This document shows, piece by piece, positions 11,501 to 23,381 of a DNA stretch of 64,000 nucleotides (position 1 is its first letter; every line of letters starts with the position of its first letter). The stretch is from the NCBI GenBank assembly GCA_964017195.1, contig OZ024895.1, positions 27,197,875-27,261,874 of the forward strand. The letters run 5' to 3'. Both the position numbers and the translations under genes were made by a program. The stretch comes from Siderastrea radians. Taxonomy: Eukaryota > Cnidaria > Anthozoa > Scleractinia > Rhizangiidae. The notes under the pieces were generated by a model. That model was not told where the DNA came from. It saw only the letters and a program-made list of their open reading frames with translations, and did no database searches.

Positions 11501-14500
11501 TCCACAATTGGTGACAACAAAACTTTGTCCACAGGCCTTATTCTCCCCACCCACCTCCCCAGTCAGTGATCAGCTCACTCCATTCCCCTATTTTTCTTGT
11601 GCCTGATTCCCCATGAGGGAGTTTGTTCACAGGGTATAGAAATGTCATGCTATATTACCACAAGGAATTCCATATCACACTGCCATGGCTTTACCTCTGT
11701 ATAGATTGTGCCTGGATGGCTTGTAACGTTTTTGTTGCAGTTGGCTTCCGTCTTAACACAGCAAGATTCGGGCACCGAATAATTGCCTGTCTCCTTTGTA
11801 CTCCAGTCTTTGTAAAACCAGTCACTATAGTTCTTATTTCCACAACAATGTAGCTGAAACAAAGCAACAAAAAAATCTATATTATGGCAATTCATTCAGG
11901 TAGGACTTGTGGTTGCAGTAGTTATGACTTAATTTCTGTTTCCACTCCTGCACTTTTTGGTGACAAAAAAAAAACTGAAGCTAGACAGGGAACTTTTTAG
12001 GCAAAACTGATAGTCATGATGATTATGACTATACTTCTCAAAGTTGACATGCTCTTTAAACAGCTGAGCTGGTTTGGGCCTGGTGTAATTTGGAACGTAA
12101 TTGAATAATTATTGCAATGCAAGCAAATAGCCAACTGCATAAACTAAGTAACAAATCGAGGTCCAAGTCAAATATTTCTTGTACATCGCACCTTTGACTG
12201 CAGTCCGTCCCAAGCTTGTTTGAAACCATCTTGTTTATAGTCATCCAATGCTGTTTTCAGACCTTCACTGAATCCAGTTTTGATCTGCAATACAATGTAC
12301 AGCCAACAAAATAACATTAAATACTGTATTGGAAGTTTAGTGTTTATTGCACAGGATGGTCAGTAGCTGGTTCAAGGGCAGGGTGGCCTCTGCATTTTCA
12401 TGTTGTTTCCTTAGACGAGAAACTGCCAGGGGTACCAGGGCATAACTTTAGGGTAACCCTGTGATGAATTAACCTGAAGAGTAACTTGACCTTTCTTTTC
12501 ACTGCATTGTGCTTGGTTTGCCTGTTATTCACAAATCTAGAGTGGGTGAGGGGCTCAATCAATGGTTACAAACTGAAAATGAAACTTACCCCACTGACTT
12601 TATCAGCAGTAAATGACCAAAACCAGATAAAATCTATCTAAAGGAGAACTCTTCAACATAAATAACACTGCAATTGAGAAATTATTTGGCACAGGATTTC
12701 TAACAGCAGGGCTATCAGTAAGGGCCAGGTCCTGGGGATTTTTCTCAGCTATTATGGGTTTGATCCCTGACTACTTTGACAGAAAACCAAAGCACTGATG
12801 CAGGAGTAGAACTATTCTCTATGTACGATTTTTCAAATTCCACACCTACTTCAAAAGTTAGTGACGGCCCATTCCTGAATCAGGTTATTATGCTCATAAT
12901 TTCAAGCTAACCTAAGGCTTATTCAGGTTGTTTTAAACTTGTGCTTCCTGTATGCTTCTGTTGATAAACTATGTACCGGTAGTTAAGTCGACTGAAAGGT
13001 AGTTTTATACAACACTTAACTTTCATTAATTGTCAGTAATCTATTGCTAAAACTGAATTCTGCACAATCTTCACAAAACAGCAATGAAAAATAAACCTGA
13101 GTTTCAGATACCTTATGTCGGAAAATGTAACCAGTAATTGAACCACCAAGCTCGACCAGGAACAGAATACCAAGAATCACAGCAAACTGAAAACAATGTT
13201 AAACACTCTCTATCAAAACACACCACTTGGATATACTTCAAATTAACAATGTTGTCTAAGTTAAGCTGTATAACAGACAAATAATAAGATCCTTTTAAAA
13301 GAGATTACCAGGTGATTTTATAACTGTAAAGGAGTCCAAAATCCAAAATAAAATGACTGAGCTTCATTTGAACAGAAAATTGAATATTGCATACAAACAG
13401 ATCACTTTCGTAATAAATGTTGGGATGTGTTCACATTTACAATGATTTTGTTAAGTAAGGAGTATCAGCCCACATATGAATATGTTTAGCTCCTCCAATG
13501 ATAGTGACTGCCTGAAGGTAACTAACCCCTGAAAATAACAAACAATTCTGAAGGTAACATAAGCCAGGTGGAGGCAGCATTGCTGATTGCAATAATTCTG
13601 AAGGTAACATAAGCCAGGTGGAGGCAGCATTGCTGATTGCAATAATTCTGAAGTAACATAAGCCAGGTGGAGGCAGCATTGCTGATTGCAATAATTCTGA
13701 AGGTAACATTAGCCAGGAGAAGGCAACATTTCTGATTGGACATTGTTCAAGTCTTGAAATACTGAGGTTTTGGGTTCCATCCCTGATCTGACATCCAGCT
13801 GGAGTTGTATCTCGGCCCAGGGAAGAGGGGGGTACCCTGGATTTCAAGTGACAATGAGGTGTGAATGAGAACATAAATTAATACCCCCCCCCCCCCCGCC
13901 CACAAAAAAAAAATTCCCTCAGATCTAGACTTAAAACAAAACCCCAAAAATCCCCTGGACCAAAATGAAACCAAAAATAGTCCCATACTTACTTTTGGAG
14001 CCTCACAAGTGTCCACAAAGGATTAAATGACAATAACAAAGAACAACACTTTTTGAACGGTCTTGTTTGTTCGTTTATCATACTATCGCAATCAACTTTC
14101 CCAGGTCTAAGTAGCCATTCTTTCAAACTACCCAAAAAGATACTTGCCAAAAGTTTCTTACTCAAAAAATCCCGAAATCGTAAATGTCAAACCCCCCAAA
14201 AAAACCTTTGCACCTCCCCGTCACTTGAAATCTGGAGTACTCCCCCCTGGCTATCTTGACCTGCCCAAGTTTGACTGCTTGGCCATGTTTATACATAGCC
14301 AACAGGTCTGCTTCTGGCCAGCTGGGGCTCTTGACTTTGTTATGTTCATTGCCTCCGCATTTTGTTTTATTGTCACTGAAACCCTCTTGCAATGATAATG
14401 ATTATTATTATTACAGTCAATGCGCTTCACGCATGAATGATCATGGAACAACGATTGCATTCTTCACGTGCGCATTCCTTTCTTTAATTGGATTAACGTA

Positions 14501-17500
14501 TTCTTGTAGATAAATTGAAAGATAACGAATTTTTTCGATTAACGAAATCGATTCTTCGAAAGTTCACACGTAACATCAGAAATCGTCAACATGGCGCACT
14601 TGGAAGAAGTGCTAATCAATTACTCCAGGGATGTCATGCGTTATCAAGGATCTTTTCCTCCGAAAGGAAATGGTTGAGTTGTCGCGTGGACTGAATAGTG
14701 TCGGACAATTTTATGAACAGCTCCTTTTAATTTGTCACTCTTGTGTTCCATGAAACATCTGACAACCCCACTCCAGCATTGAAAAGGTTGGTGATTTCCT
14801 TCCTTGCATTAGAAGGCAAAGGATTACCAGGATCGTAAAAGCCCCCAAGCAAATTTCTTCCCATTTGGAGTTAGGAAACCTGAACTTATGTTCTGATCAT
14901 GTGCAAACCTGTGTACACCATGGCGAAAACCGTTTACCTGTGTAAAATTGTGGCGGTTGTTATTTATATTTTCTGCGGGTTTCCGACTAAGCCACGAAGC
15001 CTCCAGCCAAATAATAAGTTGCCTTGTTAAAATTAGTGACTCCTTTGGATTTTCTTTCTAAGGATTACTGTTGTCGATTTTCTCTTTACGGCTTCTTTTT
15101 GTCGGCTTTATGTTCTTGTCATTTTTTGCGCCAGGCTTGAAAACAATAAAAATATCGCGTGACATACCGGAAAATTGAGCTAATTTAATACAGTACAAAA
15201 GCTAACTTTTCAGTTCCTGTTCGGAAAGTTTGAATTATTATTACGACGTTACAAGAAAAATTTCGAATTACTAAATTAATGTTTCGAATACAGAATCCAA
15301 GTTTCAAAGAATCGTTTAATTTTTTGAAGAATGAAATCAAAGAATGAACTAATCGATGAATATTTGAAGTTGAGCATTCATGCGTGAAGGGTGTTGACTG
15401 TAATAATTGAGGGTTGTTTTGAGAACTTAATTATTTTTCAGGGCTGCCAATAGTACATGCCAATGGTTAGAACCCCTAAGCAGGGGTCTTGTGTTATAAG
15501 CTCTTTAAATAGTTTCTACAAGTAAGTCACAGGTGTGTGTTCCAATGACACACATGAAATGTAAAATGACAGCCCACCAGTGTTTTAAAAAGTGCAGAAA
15601 CTTACTGATTTCAACATGCACACTTGTTCTTTAAGAGCTCCACAACAGCCAAGAAAACCAATAACTGTGACTAAAACCCCTGCACCGATCAACACATAGC
15701 AAGCTGTGGAGTAATCGTGGCTTGACAACTTCATGTAATCACTGAATTGAACACGTGCCCAGATTCCCACACCAAGAAGACCAAGCCCTGTCAGCTGGAC
15801 AAAAGAAACACAAAATATGTTATATGTCAAAATATATAACAAATATATTTATCCCTTACCCTACAAGGCATTTGAATAGCTGCTGCAATAACACAAAGAA
15901 TGCCCATATATTAAAGAATAACTCTTTTGCAAGGTGACACTTAACATGCATACATGCTGTTAAAAGAATCACAAATTAAATGAGATTTAATTTCCCTTCT
16001 TATCTTTCATAAGTGGGTCAAAGAAGAAAACTTGGTATTTTTTTTCAACAGAACAAAAATTCAATGCGATGTTTGGGACAATCTCGGCAATTACGGTCTA
16101 ACAAGTTCAATAACACAGTTTGGGCCTTGGATGCACAGCAAAATGGGAGGTGTCAATGAAAGAGCAAACCTTGTGGCTCATTTTTTTTTTATCTGCTAAT
16201 TCTTGCAACTTTGTGTCATGAAAGAGCCAGATAAATTTGAGGAAAGTACAGATTTTGGATTCCTCAACTATATGCACAGAAGGAAACTGGTTTGTTCTTC
16301 ACTCGCACAAGAGCTTTAACTTCACGCCACCAAGTTTTCCTTAGTTTTTTAAATTGCTTCACTGACGCTTTCTGAGGTAGATTTGGATTGCCTAGATCAT
16401 TCCCAGCATTGGAGAGTGCTTTCCAGTTGAACACTTTATATTTGTTTAAGATCTCCTCAATCAGGGTCATCCGAATTGTCCAGATCGTTTGCCATCACCC
16501 TGCCATTGTTTCCACATAAACATAACTATAACAAAACTCTCAAATCTCATTGGCTAGAGCCAGCCATGATTTGAGCATTGCTAGGACAGTGTTAGTAATA
16601 ATTTGGTAAGAACGTCATGCTAGCCCACATATAAGGCACTAATGTGAAAGTAAGTGAGTACAAGTGAAGGGAAGTGAGTACAAATGAAGGAAAGCGAGTA
16701 CAAATGAAGGAAAGTGAGTACAAGTGAAGGGAAGTGTGTGTTAGTGGAGGTAGGTGCATTAATCAGTTGGTGTATATATTCATATAGGATTGTAATATTA
16801 TTAGTACCTTATATGTGGGCTAGCATGACGTTCTTGCCCTATATGTGGGCTAGCATGACGTTCTGGCCAATAATTTGGACAGCATACACATCATACCATA
16901 GTGCGCATTGTAATGAGTCAATTGCACTTGAATAAGTTGTTTTTTTAAGTATCTTGCAATTAAAACTGTTTTCTTTTCTTTCTCCAGAAAGTTTTTCTCC
17001 TTTTTCTTTCTAACATTTTGTTCTAGATATGATCATTGGTAACAGGACTTTGTGTCATCCAATTCTGTTTGTAATCATACTTCTGATCAAACAAATCGGA
17101 CTCCTACGATTTTGTCAATCACTCACATGACTACAGACCGAATTGGACTCTACTCATTCCTATTACCATTATTAATCGTCCTAGGGCTTGTTTCTTGAAG
17201 GACCTGGTAACTTTTTGGGCCCAGAGCTATATTTTAAATCAAAATCTATAGAATGGTGGTGTTTAGCCCGCAAACCAGCTCGACTTTTTTCGTCAACTTA
17301 CAATTTTTAAGGTAAACCACGCGCTCATAAAATAGCTTTCCAGGGGCCCATTTGTTGAAACTCCCGATAACTTTCCAGGCCCGAAAACTATTTTAGGTGC
17401 ACAATATTCTCCAATAGCTATACAATTTTTATTGATTTTGAAAGCTTAATTTATAATTTTGTAACGGATATCGCTAAGTTTGCTCCAATAATTACCATTA

Positions 17501-19589
17501 GCTGATAAATAAATAAGCTCAAAAAAATACTTACGGGGTCCGGAAAGTTATCGGGAGTTTCAAGAAACGGGCCTCGAAACTCCCAATAACTTTCCGGACT
17601 CGAAAACTATTTTAGGTGCACAATATTCTCGAATGGCTACGTACAATTTTTATTGATTTTGAAAGCGAAATTTTAATCGTTATAATTTCGTGAAGTATAT
17701 TGCTAAGTTTGCGGCAATAATTACCATTAGCTGATAAATAAATGAGCTCAAAAATATACTTACCGCGTCTGGAAAGTTATCAGGAGTTTGAGAAACGGAC
17801 CCCTGGGGTCCGTTTCTCGAAAGCCCCGGCAACTTTTCGGGCCCGGAGCTAATTTTTAAAATCAAAATCGATAAAATTGTGGTGTAGCTTTTAACCCGCA
17901 AACCACTTTGACTTGCTTCGTCAACTTTATTTTGCATCTTACCTTTAAAAGCCAACAAAATTTAAATCTTTAAGGTAAACCTTGAGCTCATAAAATATGC
18001 TTTCCGGGCCCGAAAAGTTATCGGGACTTTCGAGAAACGGGCCCCAGCCCGAAAAGTTATCGGGACTTTTGAGAAACGGTCCCCTGGTCGGTTGAACTAG
18101 TTTTGAAGCAACTGGGGCAATAAAGACAAACTGGACTATCATTTAATTTTTATCGAAACCAGCCTTAATCGGCCTTCCAATGCTCTGCCATAAAATCTGT
18201 CATCGTTTAAAAAGAAAGATGTTCGCAAGGATTACCAAGATTTAAGCTTATGTACCGTATTTTCTCGATTGAACGCCGGACCCCGAGATGGGTATATTAT
18301 ATCAGGATTATATGTCGCAACTACATGCTAGTTCTCTCTCTACCATATTATTTGAATTTATACACTGACATTCAAACCAAACTGCCTTGTACAAAGGTAC
18401 TTCTAACTAAAACAGATGAAACAAACGGCACATCAGGTATCAAGTCAATCTCATGGTAACTTTTTTGTGGGCTTGTACACAAACGAGGATCAATCATCTC
18501 AAGAGTCTCCCCAGCATTTCTTTAGCAGTTTCTTAAATCCTTCCATAATTTTGCCTTTCTCAGAACTGATGTAGCAGGAACCTTGCCATCACCTTGTTCT
18601 AAATTGCTTGCACAGAACGTTTGCTGTCGGGCAGTTACCGATACACTTGCTCCGTGTTTCACTGAGAACGGACGGTGTTCCTGTCAGTGATGTTATTTTT
18701 AATAACTTACCAGATTCACTTAGATCAGACAAAGTTGATGACATTGTTTCACATTTTTTCAACGTTTTTGTTGAAAGTTGGTTCTTGATTCAACAAACCT
18801 CCAGTACTGATGTTAAAAAATGGATGGGTGAAAAATGCATTTAATAAATAAACGCCGGGCCCCGAATAAACGCTGGGTCTACGAGGCCGAGTTTTAAATA
18901 AACGGCGTTTAATCGAGAAAACACGGTATTTATAAAAAAAAAATAAAACAATAGCAGCATGTACATGGGGATTTTTTTCTCAGAATAATGGGAATATGCT
19001 CCGATCATGAGACAGAAAGCGTCCAAGACATGTTGCTACAACAACCGAAACCGACTTTTTCATTTAATTCATTTTTTTTTCGCATCACGTATAAGATCGC
19101 AGACGAATGTTTTCCGTACAGCTCTGAGGAAGATTGATTACGCCGTTAGGTATAGTGGGCGTTATAAACTTAATATTTTTCCTCCACAAAACAGAGTTGG
19201 AGGAGTAACTATTCAAACCGTTAACAGAGGCAAATGTTAAAAAAACTTCGTTTTCATTTAACCGTTGTCTGTAGGTTAGAATACAATCGCATGCAATAAC
19301 CAAAGATTGATTAACTTAGACTTAAGCTTATGTCGACGACGTAAGCTCGTAAAAGTGAACGACGGGTGCAGTGTTCAGTTCATCATCTAATATGATTCCT
19401 CAAGCTCCCAAAGGCTGCATCTTACGGGAGAACTCTAAAGCAGAGATTATTAAGCAATTAAGCATTTGTACACAGTTACAACGGACAATAATGAGAAACG
19501 ATCGAATGACTTACCCAAAACAGCGCATTGAAAACGAACAACATAAACCGAACGCACTGCATACAGGGTCCTAGCTTGCCTTCTGCCAT
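8567..19589 (-). CDS. Tetraspanin, TSPAN6/TSPAN7-like, seven exons
   Basis: Seven exons, all joined in phase 0, give a complete 248-residue tetraspanin: 19515-19589, 15606-15794, 13112-13186, 12192-12284, 11695-11853, 10457-10540, 8567-8638. Each boundary shows GT/AG. Four membrane spans lie near residues 12-34, 56-80, 89-110 and 212-236. The large extracellular loop has the CCG motif (147-149), PESCC (172-176), Cys183 and GC (198-199), so six cysteines, and three N-glycosylation sequons (N152, N168, N186). Juxtamembrane cysteines (C9, C12) may be palmitoylated. The FRHK segment after span 3 and the tail KYELV resemble TSPAN7 (tail YEMV), which binds PDZ proteins. Tetraspanins organise membrane microdomains with integrins and other partners; the specific partner here is unknown. 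The start is the only Met ahead of span 1. Introns are packed with transposons, yet no exon is damaged. Confidence 0.94.
13543..13741. repeat. 50-bp tandem repeat, about four copies
   Basis: The unit starts AATTCTGAAGGTAACATAAG and includes AGCCAGGTGGAGGCAGCATT. Four copies follow each other, the last one more diverged and one copy missing a single base. It lies in tetraspanin intron 2. The repeated minus-strand open frames seen here are artefacts of the tandem structure. Confidence 0.9.
13816..14251. mobile_element. Inverted-repeat element, CCCAGGG family
   Basis: The left end (CCCAGGGAAGAGGGGGGTAC...) and the right end (...AGTACTCCCCCCTGG) form inverted repeats of roughly 45 bp that include a TTTCAAGTGAC...GAGGTG block. 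A C-run and A-run lie near the left end. Related ends occur at 20341-21361 and 37928-38343. It lies in tetraspanin intron 2. Confidence 0.65.
14408..15406. mobile_element. 1-kb element with 32-bp terminal inverted repeats
   Basis: The left arm 14408-14439 (TTATTACAGTCAATGCGCTT...) and the right arm 15375-15406 are imperfect reverse complements. The interior contains TTCGAA-rich AT sequence and no convincing open frame. It lies in tetraspanin intron 2. The target duplication is unclear because the left flank is an ATT run. Confidence 0.65.
16264..16495 (-). pseudogene. Unrecognised short coding-like sequence in tetraspanin intron 1
   Basis: A 68-codon frame with a protein-like composition (segments WKALSNAGNDLG and KLRKTWWREVKALV) is preceded in another frame by an ATG-started acidic stretch (MANDLDNSDD), as if one frameshift separated them. 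I do not recognise the family. It sits in an intron among transposons and is probably a fragment of a mobile element. Confidence 0.25.
16605..16868. mobile_element. hAT-like MITE with 8-bp target duplication and internal 20-bp tandem array
   Basis: Terminal repeats of about 30 bp start GGTAAGAACGTCATGCTAGC on the left; the right side has their complement twice in tandem (about 16810-16840 and 16841-16868). The 8-mer AATAATTT flanks the element (16597-16604 and 16869-16876), a size typical of hAT elements. Inside, a 20-bp unit (AGTGAGTACAAGTGAAGGGA) is repeated four times at 16653-16732. It lies in tetraspanin intron 1. Confidence 0.75.
17190..18085. mobile_element. Array of four inverted-repeat MITEs in A-B-B-A order
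   Basis: Four adjacent units each begin with a form of GGGCCCGTTTCTCGAAACTC and end with the complement. Units 17343-17570 and 17572-17808 (type B) share an interior containing TTTAGGTGCACAATATTCTC and ATTACCATTAGCTGATAAAT. The outer units (about 17190-17342 and 17811-18045, type A) share a different interior (AAATCAAAATCGATA..., AACCCGCAAACCA). An additional terminal repeat lies at 18046-18085. The ends are similar between A and B, so the same transposase probably mobilised both. It lies in tetraspanin intron 1. Confidence 0.75.
18253..18928. mobile_element. 676-bp transposon with TACCGTATTTTCTCGAT ends
   Basis: The left end TACCGTATTTTCTCGATTGA and the right end (...TCGAGAAAACACGGTA) form terminal inverted repeats of about 26 bp, with additional subterminal AAACGCCGGG motifs. 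The centre matches 1615-2100 in the same orientation. Minus-strand frames in the centre are broken and unrecognised. It is the more complete of the two copies, and lies in tetraspanin intron 1. Confidence 0.75.
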
Positions 19590-20340
19590 TGTGCCCAATT
19601 GCTTTTATACGGCACTTATTTGAATCAGTTTAATACTGTTGCTAGATTGGACTTTCCACCCAAAAGCTGAGGTTTGAAATCACAGACACAAAACGAGATA
19701 TCGCTCTGTCGCCTGTAAGTGGCTTCAATGACAGGGAATGAGTGGAGAGACTGGAACCAACAAATAAATTGTCTGGGACTTGGGACAAGCGGGAATATCT
19801 TTCTTTCTTTTGTTTCTTTCTTTCTTTATGTAAATACTTTAAAAAATATTCGTTCTTAGTCTGGTCATTTGTTTATTAATTCATTCATTTGGGTCTGTTT
19901 TTTTGCCTTTCTTTTTCAGTATTTTACTTGCGGACATTATAACAGGAGTCAGACTATACACTTTATACCCAGATGATCATGCTTCGCTGAGTAATTACTT
20001 GAAGACAATTGCATAAATTAGGGACCTTGTGTCAGACACTTTTCATATAAACTAACAAGGGATGGAACTCAGCACCAATGCTTTCAAGCTTTATTTTCAT
20101 AATAATTAGTTTATTTAATTATGCAAATTCACTAATAACAGAGAATTTAGACTTTATATGAAAATTATTAACATAGTCATCTGTTTGGTTACTCGCCCTG
20201 GTTGCCCAATGTTTTTCTTGCTTTCTATTTTACAAATAATTATCCACTGTGTACAGAACTTACCGTAAGTTTGCGAGAGGCTTATATCTAGCAGTTTGAT
20301 GATCCTTAAAGCCTGGCATCATTTTCACAAGAGATGTCTT

Positions 20341-21361
20341 CCTGGGGGGGGGGGGGGGTACCCAACAAAGTTTTATACGGTGTGGCTCCACCCTGAGGTC
20401 CAACCCCTTACCCTTTTATATACCATTTTTGACAGAAAAGGTATCCCTTTCACATACCTTCCATTGAAAAATGGTACCCTTTTCTCATACCTACTTAAGA
20501 ACACTGCATCCTTTTTCTAAACCCTTGGAATGTGGTTAATGAACGGTTTTAGGGGAGAACAGTATTACCGGAAGAGATGTTAACCAAAAACAATATTATT
20601 AATATCTACTCAAAATATTTAATACCTAAATGACAGATTTCCCTACCCTTTCATATACTTCAGCTCATGAAATCCCTATCCTTCTATTCTTGGTTTTCAC
20701 TGTCACGCCAGAAAATATTAAAATCAAAACCAATTCATGAAAGTAGCCAAGAATTCGTAATGTTATAAAGGATACACAACTAAACAACTTCACCAAGTCT
20801 GAGATCTGTATGGTATTCGGTTGTTGAGTTATTTGCCAAAACGTTTGACTGAAATGTGTAGAGCTCAGTATGGAAACGCCATGTTGGTGTCCCTCGGAGG
20901 GGCACAAACATGGCCGCCGGAAATCAATGAAAACATCTGGAATTGACTTCTGCTCTTCCAGCGATTACGTTTCTCTCGTGAACTACTAAACAACCACATT
21001 AATTTCTCTCCTAATGCTTTAACTGTCCAAACTGCTAAAAATCACAAGGAGAGTCCTTTTTCGCACAGGAGAAAGCTTTGTCACGGACGCTGTGTTGGTG
21101 TCACGTAGGGTGAAAAGCCAGAAATTTAATATTCTGTATTTTCAAAACGAAAGACACTACCGAGCTGAAAATCTGTGAAAAGATATATTTTTAAGTCATC
21201 TTCAACCTGGTGGGGATATAAAATCTGAAGACCTCGCGATTTATGATTTTAGAATTTTATGACGTCACGTGAAAACCAGCAATATACCTGAAACCTGAAA
21301 AAGGTACCCCTTTCGGGCGGAGCCTCCCCGTACGAGCCATTATAGGGAGTACCCCCCCTGG
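20341..21361. mobile_element. 1-kb element with 8-bp target duplication
   Basis: The 8-mer GATGTCTT flanks the element (20333-20340 and 21362-21369). The left end is CCTGG followed by a run of G and TACCC; the right end is the approximate complement (...GGGTAC/GTACCCCCC...CCTGG type). Internally, the left part repeats AAAAGGTACCC-like words, and the right part contains CCGTACGAGCC, matching TACGG...GGCTCC near the left end. No intact open frame is recognised. The end sequences resemble the CCCAGGG family at 13816-14251. Confidence 0.65.
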
Positions 21362-21760
21362 GATGTCTTTTTCTTTTTAATAAGTGTGATATTAAAAGCA
21401 GCTAGGCTGAATTTCAGCATTCTCCTCAGATTGCCTACCCCAGACAGAGACATCTGAATCAAATAACTGCTCTAAATATGCAGTTAACTGTGATCTATTT
21501 TTTTTATCACCAAAAACCACAGACATACCATCCTTCATTGTTCCTATTATAATCTGTGGTTAATCAAATATGACTGCTTGTCATCAAATTTGAAGCCTTT
21601 CTAAAGGTATTGTGTAGGCTTTCTCAACCGACTTAAGATGAAACAGTCAAAAATATTAAAATGATGTTCTTCTTTGCTGCTTTGAGTTTGTTTGTTTTTT
21701 TTCATTTGAACCTCAAAAAAAAGTTAATTCTGACTCCAAGTCAAGCTAACTTTGTAAAAC

Positions 21761-21850
21761 CACTCTGACAAGGAGGACTTGGCTAAAGTTCAGACCACAA
21801 GAAATCACTCTGACAAGGAGGACTTGGCTAAAATTCAGGCCACAAGAAAT
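21761..21850. repeat. 45-bp tandem duplication
   Basis: Two consecutive copies of a unit starting CACTCTGACAAGGAGGACTT, differing at two positions. It lies in intergenic DNA. Confidence 0.9.
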
Positions 21851-23213
21851 GAGATGTAAGAAATTAGCAGCTCCTTACTGACCTCTAGCAATCTCTACTA
21901 TTTTGTCAGAAAGCAGTGGGGTGGGGTGGAGAGGGGGGAGTGTGTCTGGACTTGATGAGGATCTCTTGTTTTCACTCTTTTGTTGGTAGTTTCCCTGTGC
22001 ACTTTTAACATAATTTGAAAACTGTTGCTATGGTCTCCCTATTCTGTTCCTTATGACGATTAACCAGTCATGCAAGATCTTAAGCAAGATCACATCTGAT
22101 CTTTAGCAAGATGTAATCATCATATCCCTCTATGGATGCAGTTTTCTCTAAACAATTCCATGTTATGGCTGTGGTAGTCAATGTCTTGCATAGTTCTATG
22201 ACGTGTTCAGTTCCATTTTTCCTCAGTTATTCAGACTCAGATTATCTGGACAATTTTTGGAGCATTTTCTGGACAATTTTTGGGATTGTCAGTGAGTCTG
22301 CACTAATGAAGGTTTTACTGTACATATGTATACAACCAAATACTGAGTTACTGTCCATCCTGAAGCAATGGTGGCTTTGTCAGGTGAAAGCTACAGCTGA
22401 GCCCTGTGTTATAACCCACACTGTCAATACCATGACCTCATTGTGTTACAGTAACTTTCTCTTGGCCTGACTGATACCTTGCACGGTAATTAATATTTTT
22501 TATTAGAAAACCCTTCCAACTCAATAATCCTGTTGATACAGATGTCCCATACATATCTTGCCATTTGGGTGTGTTTGTTCCCCCCCCTTGTTCCCCCCCC
22601 TTGTTCCCCTTCCTTTTATCTGTCCGTTATAACTTAATGTAAGTTATCATACAATTTCTGTAATCATCCAAGACAGCACAAAAAAAAGAGTTTTAAAACA
22701 TGACCACATTTTAGCAGACTTCCACAAAGCTCTGGCATCAATTTGAACAAGATCTCTAGTTTTGTTAGCTGTAACTGTCCATCTTCACAGCCACTGAAAA
22801 TGCTGACTGTACTTTGGCCAGAACACTGCATGTTTCTGTTGTTCAATATTGATAGGTGCATAAACACCCTTATCCCAAATGCACATCCTCAGTGCAGCTG
22901 AGGCAGAGCCTTAAGAGTCAAGAAAGGTTTTATTTTTGAACAACCTCCAAAGCCATTGTAACTGAAGAGTTTTAAATAGTTTTCCACATTTTGAATTTCC
23001 AGTGCAGAAGTCAAAATTCTTTCCATTCAAGTCAAAGGCATGGCTCAATCAACATACTGTATTCCATTCCCGCCTGTCCAACGTTGTGAACCCGACAACA
23101 TAAACAACATTCTCTCCAAAACTAAGGCGCAAAATATATTTTCCAGATTTTCTGTCAGGTGTAAATATCTGAAACATTCACACGATTTCATGAATATTCT
23201 GGACAGAGTGACG

Positions 23214-23381
23214 TCATGAGGAGGCCGATTTCGGTATGGCATCTTTGTTTTCTTCTGGTTTCTCGATCAGCGGAGCAAAAGGCAAAAGATATGGGCCTGC
23301 TAGACCAATAGTGATTCCAAGGACCCCCAGAATTATCCTTGTTCTCCGTGGCAAACGCTTGTAGCTATCAAGGAACCCCAT
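23214..23381 (-). CDS. 55-residue single-span membrane protein, family unknown
   Basis: The first ATG in the frame (23379-23381) gives a 55-residue protein. A basic N-terminal segment (KRLPRRTR, residues 8-15) precedes one hydrophobic span (about residues 16-35, rich in Ile, Leu, Gly and Pro), followed by a short charged tail (EKPEENKD). The frame is open further upstream without another ATG. The layout (short basic N-terminus, one span, acidic tail) recalls small mitochondrial or ER membrane microproteins, but I cannot assign a family. It is transcribed head to head with importin alpha, 223 bases apart. The protein-like composition, a stop followed by a minus-strand AATAAA (22929-22934) and the promoter-like spacing support it being real. 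An upstream non-coding exon is possible. Confidence 0.6.
   Translation of the reverse strand: MGFLDSYKRLPRRTRIILGVLGITIGLAGPYLLPFAPLIEKPEENKDAIPKSASS

Larger units (their letters stand above)
19590..23213. other. Intergenic region upstream of the tetraspanin gene
   Basis: It contains the tetraspanin promoter side (from 19590), a TTTC microsatellite (about 19800-19825), a 1-kb transposon (20341-21361), a 45-bp tandem duplication (21761-21850) and a C-rich stretch with a short CCCCCCCTTGTT duplication (about 22580-22608). No coding region is supported; the 112-codon frame at 22132-22470 has no recognisable domain. A TTTATT at 22929-22934 could be the polyadenylation signal, on the minus strand, of the small membrane-protein gene. 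Confidence 0.5.

Noticed and set aside
13437..13874. 145-codon and overlapping minus-strand frames with repeated peptides
   Set aside because: They arise from the 50-bp tandem repeat at 13543-13741 and are not a protein.
19601..19608. TATA box (TATAAAAG on the minus strand) for the tetraspanin gene
   Set aside because: It lies only about 12 bases from the start codon, so a start site 30 bases downstream would fall inside the coding region.
22132..22470. 112-codon plus-strand frame in intergenic DNA
   Set aside because: No domain, no promoter or splice context, and atypical composition; the region is otherwise non-coding.
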